This document shows, piece after piece, positions 56,860 through 64,000 of a DNA stretch of 64,000 bases (within the stretch, counting starts at the first letter, position 1; each line of letters opens with the position of its first letter). The translations under genes and the position numbers were made by a program. Below the pieces are notes generated by a model that did not search any database, was not told where the DNA came from, and saw only the letters and a list, made by a program, of their open reading frames with translations. Source of the stretch: Nitratireductor kimnyeongensis (lineage in GTDB: Bacteria; Pseudomonadota; Alphaproteobacteria; Rhizobiales; Rhizobiaceae); assembly GCF_019891395.1 (NCBI RefSeq), contig NZ_CP078143.1:1650001-1714000 (forward strand), read 5' to 3'.

Positions 56860-57648
56860 TTAGTTCCGGGACACGAGCGCCAGAACACGGCAAGGACTGC
56901 CGGTGCCGTGTTCGATCTTGAGCGGTGCCGCGATGAGGATCGCCCCCTTGGGTGGAAGCTTGTCGAGATTGGCAAGGCTTGCAAGGCCATAGCGATTGGC
57001 CTTGTGCAGGAAATTATGCGCGGGGAATGGCGGCTCCATTCCTGCGGCCTGACCAGCATCCGTGCCGATGGTTTCACTGCCCCAACCGATAATCCCCTTG
57101 TCGAGCAGATAGGTGATCGCTTCCGGTGTCGGTCCTGGCGAATGGGGACCATTTTCATCCGCGTTCAGAAAGCTTTCCTCGGATCCGTTACGCTTGTACC
57201 AGTCGCTGCGCAGAACAACCCACTCGCCTTTCTGGATCTCGCCGTGCTCGGATTCCCAAGCCTTGATATGATCCGCGGTGAGCAGAAAGTCGGGGTTCTC
57301 CGCCGTTTCTCGAGAACAATCGATCACATTGACCGGAGCAACGAAATTCTTCGGGTCGATGGTGTCAGTCGACGCGTCGGGATGATCGCGGCCGGTTATC
57401 CAGTGGATCGGCGCATCAAAATGGGTTCCGGAATGTTCACCGAGCTTAAGCCAGTTCCAGGCCCACCAGGGGCCGTTATCGTCATAAGCGGAGATCTTGT
57501 GGATCTCGATTTTTGGCGTATCGACGGCAAGTTCCGGCGGGAGTTTCAACAAAGGCGTGTTGGGACCCAACACCGCCGATAGATCGACGACCTCGACTTT
57601 GCCCGACAGCAACTGGTCCGCAAACTCGCTCATAATTGACTGGCTCAT
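56860..57648 (-). CDS. Cyclase-family metal hydrolase, isatin hydrolase-like
   Basis: From ATG at 57648 (ribosome site GGAGGAGAC) the protein is 262 residues with the PF04199 metal motif HxGTHxDxPxH as HSGTHFDAPIHW near 80-91, plus VVLRSDWYKR, GWGSETIGTDAGQA and FPAHNFLHKANRYGLASLANLDKLP. Bacterial KynB formamidases of this fold are about 210 residues with HTGAH; the longer form with HSGTHFDAPIHW is nearer to isatin hydrolase, which opens isatin to isatinate, a step in indole-3-acetate breakdown leading to anthranilate. The adjacent iorAB (arylpyruvate oxidation) and the anthranilate operon at 10-23 kb make that reading attractive. Kynurenine formamidase is the alternative. Confidence 0.72.
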   Translation of the reverse strand: MSQSIMSEFADQLLSGKVEVVDLSAVLGPNTPLLKLPPELAVDTPKIEIHKISAYDDNGPWWAWNWLKLGEHSGTHFDAPIHWITGRDHPDASTDTIDPKNFVAPVNVIDCSRETAENPDFLLTADHIKAWESEHGEIQKGEWVVLRSDWYKRNGSEESFLNADENGPHSPGPTPEAITYLLDKGIIGWGSETIGTDAGQAAGMEPPFPAHNFLHKANRYGLASLANLDKLPPKGAILIAAPLKIEHGTGSPCRVLALVSRN

Positions 57649-58060
57649 AGGTCTCCTCCAGAAAAGCGTTTGAGACCGCTTCAGAAAGTCACATGCGGCC
57701 CAGAACCGTCTACCCGAAAAAGAATGCATTTGCAAATATCTTGACAAGCGTTGGGCCTACCACCTCGTACGAAAGCCGGAGAAGCTTTCCATTGATGCCT
57801 TTTTGGAAAGGCTTCGGAAGCCCGTTTCTCGACAGAGATTCGCGCGATGGAACGCACAAAAGAAAGTTTCAAATGCATATGAAGTGAATGGCATCGTGGC
57901 GCGTCGGTTTCTGTAGCCAATTCAATCCGAGGGCTCGCGACGCAAGTTTCAATCCCATCAGAAGGCTGGAACAGACCGATCGCCTATCATCGTGCTGCTG
58001 CCTCTCAGCCACTCTCTTTTCATTGGTGCTCTCGGCGATTTGCTGTGCTATCCAGCCGAA
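57649..58060. other. 412-base intergenic region between the cyclase gene and holA
   Basis: No gene is supported. It contains ATTTGCAAAT, a perfect 10-bp palindrome (57728-57737) about 80 bases upstream of the cyclase gene that may be an operator, and a TTGACA at 57741-57746. In most Rhizobiales lptE (and leuS) sit directly upstream of holA; neither is here, so this region marks a change of gene order. Confidence 0.6.
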
Positions 58061-59101
58061 ATGGCACAAAAAAAAGCGCATGAAGTCGACCGCTGGCTGG
58101 CTAGACCGGAGCAAGCCTACCGCATCATCTTGATATACGGACCGGATCGCGGCCTTGTTAGCGAGCGGGCGAAACGCTTCGCGATGGGATCGGGCCTTCC
58201 GCTAGACGACCCCTTTACTGTAGTGCGTATGGAGGCGAGCGAAGTGGAGCAACAGCCCGGACGGCTTGCCGATGAAGCCCAAACGGTGCCGATGTTCTCT
58301 GATCAGAGACTGATTTGGGTGAAAGGCGCGGGCAACCAGAAGGCTCTGGTTAGCGATATCGCCACGCTCGTTTCGGAACCGCCGGCTGACTGCTCAATCC
58401 TTATCGAAGCTGGCGATCTGCGCAAAGGCTCTTCGCTTCGCTCGGCAGTCGAGCGGGGTGCAAGCGCCATGGCGTTGCCCTGCTATGCCGACGACGGGCG
58501 TGGTGTCGACGCTTTGATAGACGAAACCCTCGACAAGGCGCGGCTCAAGATCTCCCTGGAAGCACGCCAATTGTTGAAGGCGAACCTTGGCGGCGATCGC
58601 CTCGCAACCCGAGGTGAACTCGAGAAGCTGACCCTTTACTGTGCTGGAGCGAAGGAGATAAGCCAGGACGATATCCGGCTTCTCATCGGCGATGTGGCCG
58701 GATTAAGCGCAGACGAAGCCGTCGATGCAATCATTTCCGGCCGCATTCAGGCGTTTGATAGCGCCTTCCAGCGGTTTATGTCGGCCGGCAACCCTCCTTT
58801 TCTCATACTCTCAGCCACGCTTCGCCAGATACATGCATTGCAGATCATGCGACAAGCAATGGATAGCAAAGGGGTGACTGCCAGCGCTGCCGTGGCTGGA
58901 GCCCGGCCTCCAGTGTTTTTCTCCCGACGCAAAACAGTTGAGAATGCGCTCAGTCGCTGGAACAGCACGACATTGCAAAAAGCAGCGGAACGGTTGCAAG
59001 CGACGATCCTCCGCACACGCCAAAAGCCGATGCTCGCCAGCTCCATCGCCCGGCAGGCGCTCCTGGCGCTCACGGTGGAAGGCGCTCGAGCCCGCCGTTA
59101 G
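58061..59101 (+). CDS. holA: DNA polymerase III subunit delta
   Basis: From ATG at 58061 the protein is 346 residues with the clamp-loader delta architecture: QKKAHEVDRWLARPEQAYRIILIYGPDRGLVSERAKRFA at the start, DDPFTVVRMEASEVEQQPGRLADEAQTVPMFSDQRLIWVKGA, and a C-terminal collar (QRFMSAGNPPFLILSATLRQIHALQIMRQA). It opens the beta clamp for loading. A frame starting at 57992 would add unrelated residues. It converges on parB, the usual Rhizobiales arrangement. Confidence 0.93.
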   Translation: MAQKKAHEVDRWLARPEQAYRIILIYGPDRGLVSERAKRFAMGSGLPLDDPFTVVRMEASEVEQQPGRLADEAQTVPMFSDQRLIWVKGAGNQKALVSDIATLVSEPPADCSILIEAGDLRKGSSLRSAVERGASAMALPCYADDGRGVDALIDETLDKARLKISLEARQLLKANLGGDRLATRGELEKLTLYCAGAKEISQDDIRLLIGDVAGLSADEAVDAIISGRIQAFDSAFQRFMSAGNPPFLILSATLRQIHALQIMRQAMDSKGVTASAAVAGARPPVFFSRRKTVENALSRWNSTTLQKAAERLQATILRTRQKPMLASSIARQALLALTVEGARARR

Positions 59102-59180
59102 CTTGCTGGTGATTTAATAAATTTACTGACCAAAAAGGGGAAGGTCGCTTGAAGATACCTCCTCCCCGCGCCCGAAGCGT

Positions 59181-59235
59181 TGCCCAGGGTGTGCCTCGGA
59201 TATGCTTGGGGTATCCCTGCGGTATGCCTAGGATG
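59181..59235. repeat. Five imperfect 11-bp tandem repeats between holA and parB
   Basis: Units TGCCCAGGGTG, TGCCTCGGATA, TGCTTGGGGTA, TCCCTGCGGTA and TGCCTAGGATG follow one another without gap (59181-59235; consensus TGCCTNGGGTA). The period of 11 equals about one helical turn. It lies in the 157-base convergent intergenic region, 24 bases beyond the parB stop. I know no family for it; it may be a protein-binding array or slippage-derived sequence. Confidence 0.7.
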
Positions 59236-59258
59236 AACAGACCCGACCTTCAGGATTG

Positions 59259-60128
59259 TTACTGCTTAAGAAGCCGGCACAACTCGTCCAATTGCTCAAG
59301 CGAGCGGTATGCAATTCGCATCTCACCTCCCCGCTCCTTGTGATTAATCACCACTTTGAGCCCGGTGCGGTCGCTCAAGAGTTTCTGTAGCGCCAGTGTG
59401 TCGGCGTCCTTATCCCTCTTGGGCGGCCGTGGTGACTTTTCATCGCCCTGAGGCGCGGCGGCCAGCGCTTCCGCCTGGCGAACGGAAAGCCCGTCCTCGA
59501 CGATACGCTGTGCGAGGGCGACAGGGTCTTCCGCCGTTACCAATGTTCGCGCATGACCTGCCGACAGGGACCCGTCGACAATCAAATCACCAATCGCATC
59601 GGGTAGTTTCAAGAGGCGCAATGTGTTGGCAACATGGCTGCGACTCTTGCCAATTACCTGACCGAGATCAGCCTGTGTGTAATTGTGCTCATCGATCAGC
59701 TGCTGATAGCCGCGCGCCTCCTCCAACGGGTTGAGATCCGCGCGCTGAACGTTCTCGATGATCGCGAGTTCAAGCGCTGCCTTGTCATCCACCTCTCGCA
59801 AAATCACCGGCACTTCGGTCAAACCAGCGCGCTGAGCAGCACGCCAGCGACGTTCACCGGCAATGATCTCGAAGCGGCCTGGTGCATCTCCCGAGCGCAC
59901 GACCACCGGCTGAACGATGCCGTGCTCGCGGATCGATTGTGCAAGATCGCTCAGATCGCTCTCGACAAACTGCCGGCGCGGATTACGCGGATTGGGAGAA
60001 ATGAACTCTATCGGAACAGAACGGTCCGCCCGGACGGATTCTTTCTGCTCGGCTTCCGGTTTATCCATTTCGCCGATCAACGCGGCCAGTCCGCGCCCGA
60101 GGCGCTTGCGTGAAGGATCTTCGTTCAT
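59259..60128 (-). CDS. parB: Chromosome-partitioning protein ParB
   Basis: The 289-residue protein has the ParB CTPase/N-terminal box (GRGLAALIGEM, PNPRNPRRQF, LAQSIREHGIVQPVVVR, EIIAGERRWRAAQ), box II (ELAIIENVQRADLNPLEEA), the helix-turn-helix (YTQADLGQVIGKSRSHVANTLRLLKLP) that reads parS, and a C-terminal dimer domain (LQKLLSDRTGLKVVINHKERGGEMRIAYRSLEQLDEL). It loads on parS and slides to form the partition complex. Follows parA by 58 bases. Confidence 0.96.
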   Translation of the reverse strand: MNEDPSRKRLGRGLAALIGEMDKPEAEQKESVRADRSVPIEFISPNPRNPRRQFVESDLSDLAQSIREHGIVQPVVVRSGDAPGRFEIIAGERRWRAAQRAGLTEVPVILREVDDKAALELAIIENVQRADLNPLEEARGYQQLIDEHNYTQADLGQVIGKSRSHVANTLRLLKLPDAIGDLIVDGSLSAGHARTLVTAEDPVALAQRIVEDGLSVRQAEALAAAPQGDEKSPRPPKRDKDADTLALQKLLSDRTGLKVVINHKERGGEMRIAYRSLEQLDELCRLLKQ

Positions 60129-60186
60129 GTCACAACACCATCAACCACAAAACTCAGTTTTCCTGCGAGCGCCTCGTACAGCAAAC

Positions 60187-60975
60187 TCATGCAGCGCGTA
60201 GCCGGCGCTCCCGCCGAATCACTTCGGACGCAAGCTGCAGATAGGCCTGACTGCCCGAGCATTTCAGATCGTAAAGGATCGCCGGCTTGCCATAGGATGG
60301 CGCCTCAGAAACCCGCACGTTGCGCGGGATAATTGTCTCATACACCGTGTCCCCCATGTGTGCGCGCACATCTTCCACGACCTGATTGGCCAGATTATTG
60401 CGTCGATCGAACATTGTAAGGACTATGCCCTGAATGCCGAGCCGTGGATTAATCGATCCACGCACCTGCTCAACCGTCTCGAGCAGTTGGCTCAGACCTT
60501 CCAACGCAAAGAACTCGCATTGGAGAGGCACCAGTATCGAATCCGCTGCAGCCATTGCGTTCAGCGTGAGGAGGTTCAGCGATGGCGGACAATCGACCAG
60601 AACGTAGGAATAGGGAATGCCGTCGGCATTGAGCGCATTGCGCAATTTAAGAACTCTGTCCGGAGCGCTGGATATCTCCATCTCGATGCCAAGAAGATCG
60701 AGAGTGGATGCAACTATGGAAAGGCCTGGCACCGCTGTTTCCATGGCTGCTTCGAGAACACCGGCATTGCCCGTCAGCACGTCGTAAGATGACACCAGCC
60801 GCTGCTGACGGTCGATACCCAGGCCGGTGCTGGCATTGCCTTGCGGATCAAGATCAACCACGAGAACATTCTCGCCAATGGCAGCCAGCGCCGTAGCGAG
60901 ATTAATGGCCGTCGTTGTCTTGCCAACACCACCCTTCTGGTTTGCCACTGTGATGATACGCGTGCCGCTATTCAT
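60187..60975 (-). CDS. parA: Chromosome-partitioning ATPase ParA
   Basis: The 262-residue ATPase begins RIITVANQKGGVGKTTTAINLATALA (deviant Walker A) and has VLVVDLDPQGNASTGLGI, VLVDCPPSLNLLTLNAMAAAD, and VVEDVRAHMGDTVYETIIPRNVRVSEAPSYGKPAILYD. It forms nucleoid-bound gradients that move ParB-parS complexes. Second of rsmG-parA-parB; 52 bases after rsmG. Confidence 0.96.
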   Translation of the reverse strand: MNSGTRIITVANQKGGVGKTTTAINLATALAAIGENVLVVDLDPQGNASTGLGIDRQQRLVSSYDVLTGNAGVLEAAMETAVPGLSIVASTLDLLGIEMEISSAPDRVLKLRNALNADGIPYSYVLVDCPPSLNLLTLNAMAAADSILVPLQCEFFALEGLSQLLETVEQVRGSINPRLGIQGIVLTMFDRRNNLANQVVEDVRAHMGDTVYETIIPRNVRVSEAPSYGKPAILYDLKCSGSQAYLQLASEVIRRERRLRAA

Positions 60976-61027
60976 CGCTGCTGCTACCCCGATCTGATCC
61001 CACTGAAAGATGCTGCGGCAAAGCCGG

Positions 61028-61660
61028 CTATCGCCGAACCGGATTATTCACCTCGAGAATGATGGCTGCCGCATCAACCTTGTCTTCATGTTCTACCAGA
61101 TCGAAATGCCACGTGTTACCGCTTTCTTCGACTTCGCGCCGGTAATCCCGACCTTTATGAAAAAGAGCTCGGGCTCCATTTTTTAGCCATGGTTCTGTCA
61201 GTTCGATCAGCAAAGGCAATGGCGCGAGAGCCCGTGCTGTGACGACGCTGGGTGTGTGAACAGTCGCGTAACAATCTTCAATCCGCTTGGCATGAATGTG
61301 CGCCGATACGCCCACCTCGTTGAGAGCAGAAACCAAGAACGCCGCTTTCTTTCGGTTGCTTTCCACCAAGTGAACTTCCGTATCCGGCTTTTCGGCCAGC
61401 AAAATGGCCATCACTGCCCCTGGGAAACCGCCGCCGGAACCCACATCCAACCATCGGAGAGCGTCAGGCGCGAGGCGAAGCAATTGCGCGCTGTCCAGGA
61501 TATGACGCTCCCAGAGATCATTCAACGTCGATGGCGCGGCCAAATTGATTCGCTTTGACCAACGCTGAAACACGGTCTCGAAAGCGACGAGACGTTCAAA
61601 TGTTTCACGTGAAACCGGACCGGAAATTTCCAACAGCCGTGAGAACCGCGCTGATTCCAT
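61028..61660 (-). CDS. rsmG: 16S rRNA (guanine-527-N7)-methyltransferase RsmG
   Basis: The 210-residue SAM methyltransferase has WSKRINLAAPSTLNDLWERHILDSAQLL, the SAM motif LDVGSGGGFPGAVMAI, and VESNRKKAAFLVSAL. It methylates G527 of 16S rRNA. Its first codon overlaps the mnmG stop by one base. A near-perfect parS (61601-61616) lies inside its coding sequence near the N-terminus. Confidence 0.94.
   Translation of the reverse strand: MESARFSRLLEISGPVSRETFERLVAFETVFQRWSKRINLAAPSTLNDLWERHILDSAQLLRLAPDALRWLDVGSGGGFPGAVMAILLAEKPDTEVHLVESNRKKAAFLVSALNEVGVSAHIHAKRIEDCYATVHTPSVVTARALAPLPLLIELTEPWLKNGARALFHKGRDYRREVEESGNTWHFDLVEHEDKVDAAAIILEVNNPVRR
61601..61616. promoter_or_regulatory. parS site inside rsmG
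   Basis: TGTTTCACGTGAAACC matches the consensus parS TGTTTCACGTGAAACA at 15 of 16 positions. It lies in the rsmG coding region, about 630 bases upstream of parA. Confidence 0.9.
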
Positions 61661-63531
61661 CAGGCGGCGCCTTTTCGGGTCTCGAACTGCCGCAAGCTCG
61701 CAATGATCAGGGCCACGGCCGCGGGGGTCATGCCGTCGATCCGCTGGGCATCCGCAATGCTCCTGGGCCTCCGCTCCAAAAGTTTCTGCTTCAACTCGTT
61801 CGAAAGCCCTGCTATTGAGCTGAACTCAAGTTCCGATGGGATCAGGCGTGCTTCCTCGCGACGCAACATCGCAGCATCGGCACCCTGTCGCTCCAGGTAA
61901 ACAGCGTACCGGGCTTCAGTCTCTATCCGCTCCGCGAGATCTGCTGAAATGCTACCGAACTCGGGCCAGATTTTTTTGAGCCGGCTTATAGTCATATCTG
62001 GATAGGATAAGAGTTCGTATGCTGAGCGCCGAACCCCGTCCTTGTTGAGATTAATGCCGTGGTGTGCTGCCTCGTTGGGACTGAGATCCAAACCCTGCAG
62101 AAGCGAGCGGGCTTTGGACAACGCTCCCTCCAACTCGCCGAATCTCTTGCTGCGTTCGGTTGAAGCAACTCCAAGCCGCAGCGCCAAGGGAGTCAAGCGT
62201 AGATCCGCATTGTCCGCGCGCAGTGAAAGCCGGAATTCAGCTCGTGATGTGAACATACGATAGGGTTCACTCACCCCGCGGGTGACAAGATCATCGATCA
62301 GCACCCCAATATAGGCATCCGCTCGACCGAGCGTGATCATCTCCGCACCCGAAGCACACCGGGCCGCGTTCAGACCTGCAAGAATACCTTGCGCTGCCGC
62401 CTCCTCATAACCCGTCGTTCCGTTGATCTGGCCAGCGAGGAAAAGCCCGTGAACCCTTCTCGTCTGAAGTGTTGGCTCGAGATCGCGGGGATCTACGTGG
62501 TCGTACTCGATCGCGTAGCCCGGTTGCAGCACGACTGCTTTCTCGAGACCCGGAATGGTCTTCAATAGAGCAAGCTGTGCATCCTCGGGCAAGGACGTGG
62601 AGATTCCGTTCGGATAAACCGTATGATCATCAAGCCCCTCAGGTTCAAGGAAGATCTGGTGCCCTTCCCGGTCTCCGAACTTGACGATCTTGTCTTCAAT
62701 CGAAGGGCAGTAGCGTGGACCTATTCCGTCAATTGCACCTGAATACATTGCCGAACGGTGGAGATGCGCGCGAATCACCGCGTGAGTTTCGTTGGTCGTT
62801 CGCGTGATGCCACATTCGATTTGCGGGTTTTTGATTCGATCTGTCAGCAGGGAGAACGGCGTGGGGTCCTCATCAGCAGGCTGCATATCGAGCGAAGCCC
62901 AGTCGATTGTCCGCCCATCAAGTCGCGGTGGTGTTCCCGTTTTGAGGCGGCCCAGTCGAAAGCCTGCTGTTTCCATGGACACGGAGAGACGTTCTGCAGC
63001 CTGCTCATTCATTCGCCCGGCAGGGAAGGTCTTATCTCCGATATGGATGAGCCCGCGCAAGAAAGTTCCTGTCGTGAGAACCACGGCGCCACAGGTGAAT
63101 TGGCGTTCGCCGGACACGACAAGCCCGGTAATCTTGCCCGCGATGATCTTGAGTTCCAGAGCTTCTCCCTCGATCACTTCGAGATTGGGAGTTTCCTTGA
63201 TCGCCGCTTGAACTGCATTGCGATAGAGCTTTCGGTCGGCTTGCGTGCGCGGTCCCCGTACGGCTGGACCCTTCCGTCGGTTAAGCAACCGAAATTGGAT
63301 TCCCGCCTCATCGGCAGCCCGGCCCATGATCCCGTCCAATGCGTCTACTTCCCGAACAAGATGTCCTTTGCCAAGACCGCCGATAGCGGGGTTGCAGGAC
63401 ATCGCTCCTATAGTGTCAGAACGCAGCGTCAGCAGAGCAGTTTTCGCGCCGGATCGGGCCGCCGCGGAAGCCGCTTCGGTCCCGGCGTGTCCACCTCCGA
63501 TAACAATCACATCAAATCTGTTGTTCATCAT
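61660..63531 (-). CDS. mnmG: tRNA uridine-5-carboxymethylaminomethyl modification enzyme MnmG
   Basis: The 623-residue FAD protein begins [26 protein letters not shown], has [55 protein letters not shown] and [10 protein letters not shown] with a C-terminal helical domain. With MnmE it installs the cmnm5 group at U34 of tRNAs. mnmE precedes it beyond the parS cluster; the order mnmE-mnmG-rsmG-parA-parB is the origin-proximal arrangement of alphaproteobacteria. Confidence 0.96.
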   Translation of the reverse strand: MMNNRFDVIVIGGGHAGTEAASAAARSGAKTALLTLRSDTIGAMSCNPAIGGLGKGHLVREVDALDGIMGRAADEAGIQFRLLNRRKGPAVRGPRTQADRKLYRNAVQAAIKETPNLEVIEGEALELKIIAGKITGLVVSGERQFTCGAVVLTTGTFLRGLIHIGDKTFPAGRMNEQAAERLSVSMETAGFRLGRLKTGTPPRLDGRTIDWASLDMQPADEDPTPFSLLTDRIKNPQIECGITRTTNETHAVIRAHLHRSAMYSGAIDGIGPRYCPSIEDKIVKFGDREGHQIFLEPEGLDDHTVYPNGISTSLPEDAQLALLKTIPGLEKAVVLQPGYAIEYDHVDPRDLEPTLQTRRVHGLFLAGQINGTTGYEEAAAQGILAGLNAARCASGAEMITLGRADAYIGVLIDDLVTRGVSEPYRMFTSRAEFRLSLRADNADLRLTPLALRLGVASTERSKRFGELEGALSKARSLLQGLDLSPNEAAHHGINLNKDGVRRSAYELLSYPDMTISRLKKIWPEFGSISADLAERIETEARYAVYLERQGADAAMLRREEARLIPSELEFSSIAGLSNELKQKLLERRPRSIADAQRIDGMTPAAVALIIASLRQFETRKGAA

Positions 63532-63655
63532 TGTCCGTTTCCAACGGGAGTGCGGGATCTGTCAACAGCCAGGCAAGGCCCGTCAATCTCGTGAATGAAG
63601 CGGGGCAGACATGTCTCTTTCTACGGAAGCAGTCAAGCCATTTGCGTTATGCTTC

Positions 63656-63671
63656 CGTTTCACGTGAAACA
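63656..63671. promoter_or_regulatory. parS site between mnmE and mnmG
   Basis: CGTTTCACGTGAAACA is a 15 of 16 match to consensus parS. It is the first of a cluster of four sites in 136 bases. Confidence 0.9.
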
Positions 63672-63701
63672 TTGTTGCGTATAGTTCATTTGCTTCGGCG
63701 T

Positions 63702-63717
63702 TGTTTCACGTGAGTCA
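63702..63717. promoter_or_regulatory. parS variant with embedded GANTC, copy 1
   Basis: TGTTTCACGTGAGTCA keeps the left half of parS but has GT for AA in the right half; the change creates GAGTC (63712-63716), a CcrM methylation site. Confidence 0.65.
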
Positions 63718-63737
63718 CGAGCCTGGTTAGGAGACAT

Positions 63738-63753
63738 TGTTTCACGTGAGTCA
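63738..63753. promoter_or_regulatory. parS variant with embedded GANTC, copy 2
   Basis: TGTTTCACGTGAGTCA, identical to the copy 36 bases to the left, with GAGTC at 63748-63752. Confidence 0.65.
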
Positions 63754-63775
63754 TCCATCTGCTCATTTTGCCGCG

Positions 63776-63791
63776 TGTTTCACGTGAGTCA
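63776..63791. promoter_or_regulatory. parS variant with embedded GANTC, copy 3, overlapping the mnmE stop
   Basis: TGTTTCACGTGAGTCA, identical to the two copies to the left (38 bases from the nearest), with GAGTC at 63786-63790. Its last three bases are the reverse complement of the mnmE stop codon. Confidence 0.65.
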
Positions 63792-64000
63792 TTTGCCGAT
63801 GCAGAACTGGGAAAATATCGTGTCGAGAAGATCTTCTACGTCAATTGTGCCGGTAATTCGTCCGAGAGAATCGGCAGCCAGTCTCAACTCCTCAGCACGA
63901 AGCTCAAGCGGTGAATCGACCGCCGCCACTGCGCTTTCCACGTGGTTCGCTGCTTGGAGAAGGAGTTGCACGTGCCGCTCGCGGAACGGAAGGGTTTCTG
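63789..64000 (-). CDS. mnmE: tRNA modification GTPase MnmE, C-terminal fragment (5' part beyond window)
   Basis: The last 70 codons of a minus-strand gene run from the window edge to a stop at 63789. The sequence ends LGRITGTIDVEDLLDTIFSQFCIGK, the C-terminal signature of MnmE with the conserved FCIGK and catalytic cysteine; the preceding part (LELRAEELRLAADSLGRITG) is the C-terminal helix. With MnmG it modifies U34 of tRNA. The stop codon is part of a parS-like sequence. Confidence 0.92.
   Translation of the reverse strand, partial: ETLPFRERHVQLLLQAANHVESAVAAVDSPLELRAEELRLAADSLGRITGTIDVEDLLDTIFSQFCIGK

Overview
This 64 kb window looks like chromosome from an alphaproteobacterium of the order Hyphomicrobiales (Rhizobiales), most like the Phyllobacteriaceae (Mesorhizobium/Nitratireductor relatives). 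The evidence is the holA / parB-parA-rsmG-mnmG-mnmE block with parS sites (the origin-proximal partition locus), a Mur-type Fur regulator divergent from a SitABCD-type Mn/Fe transporter, an intact 111-bp RIME1-like mosaic element, Omp25/Omp31-like porins with CtrA-type boxes, and high-GC, tightly packed, often overlapping genes. I recognised no rRNA, tRNA, prophage, insertion sequence or CRISPR array.

Layout. 0-3 kb: amino-sugar catabolism (murQ and a SIS-domain isomerase divergent from a GntR/UTRA regulator). 2.9-5.8 kb: periplasmic di-heme cytochrome and imelysin. 5.9-8.9 kb: a NodF/NodE-like acyl carrier protein and ketosynthase pair, an unknown exported protein and a D-lyxose isomerase. 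8.9-23.5 kb: a tryptophan/anthranilate catabolic region (arylformamidase-like hydrolase and stand-alone RAM protein divergent from a long operon: anthraniloyl-CoA monooxygenase/reductase, SDR, MarR, enoyl-CoA hydratase, acyl-CoA dehydrogenase, CoA ligase, tryptophan 2,3-dioxygenase, a five-gene branched-chain-type ABC importer and a Rid protein). 23.5-27.7 kb: sitABCD and mur. 27.7-31.6 kb: a candidate small RNA, polA and a LysE exporter. 31.6-33.6 kb: two paralogous outer-membrane proteins. 33.8-39.8 kb: glmM, ftsH, tilS, cpoB on the minus strand. 40-45.2 kb: metallopeptidase, DUF1737, CitE-like lyase, leuD-rid-leuB, a Thr/Lys-rich leader ORF and asd. 45.4-48.2 kb: ffh-chorismate mutase-GNAT-rpsP. 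48.5-52.2 kb: two exported hypothetical proteins, a lytic transglycosylase, argG. 52.4-57.6 kb: marR-iorA-iorB and an isatin-hydrolase-like cyclase. 58-64 kb: holA, parB, parA, rsmG, mnmG and the 3' end of mnmE.

How it fits together. Tryptophan can be opened by the dioxygenase and formamidase; anthranilate (from kynurenine, by a kynureninase not in the window, or from isatin via the isatin-hydrolase-like enzyme at 57 kb) would be activated to 2-aminobenzoyl-CoA, dearomatised by the fused monooxygenase/reductase and processed by the beta-oxidation-like enzymes. The observations I consider most worth testing are: three parS variants at 63.70-63.79 kb in which the same two-base change creates a CcrM GANTC site; a leader peptide with seven Thr and three Lys among 13 codons upstream of asd; perfect CtrA-type boxes upstream of both porins; three hairpins with C-rich loops beside polA; five 11-bp tandem repeats between holA and parB; and strong palindromic operators at the amino-sugar, lyxose-isomerase, anthranilate and Mn-transport loci.
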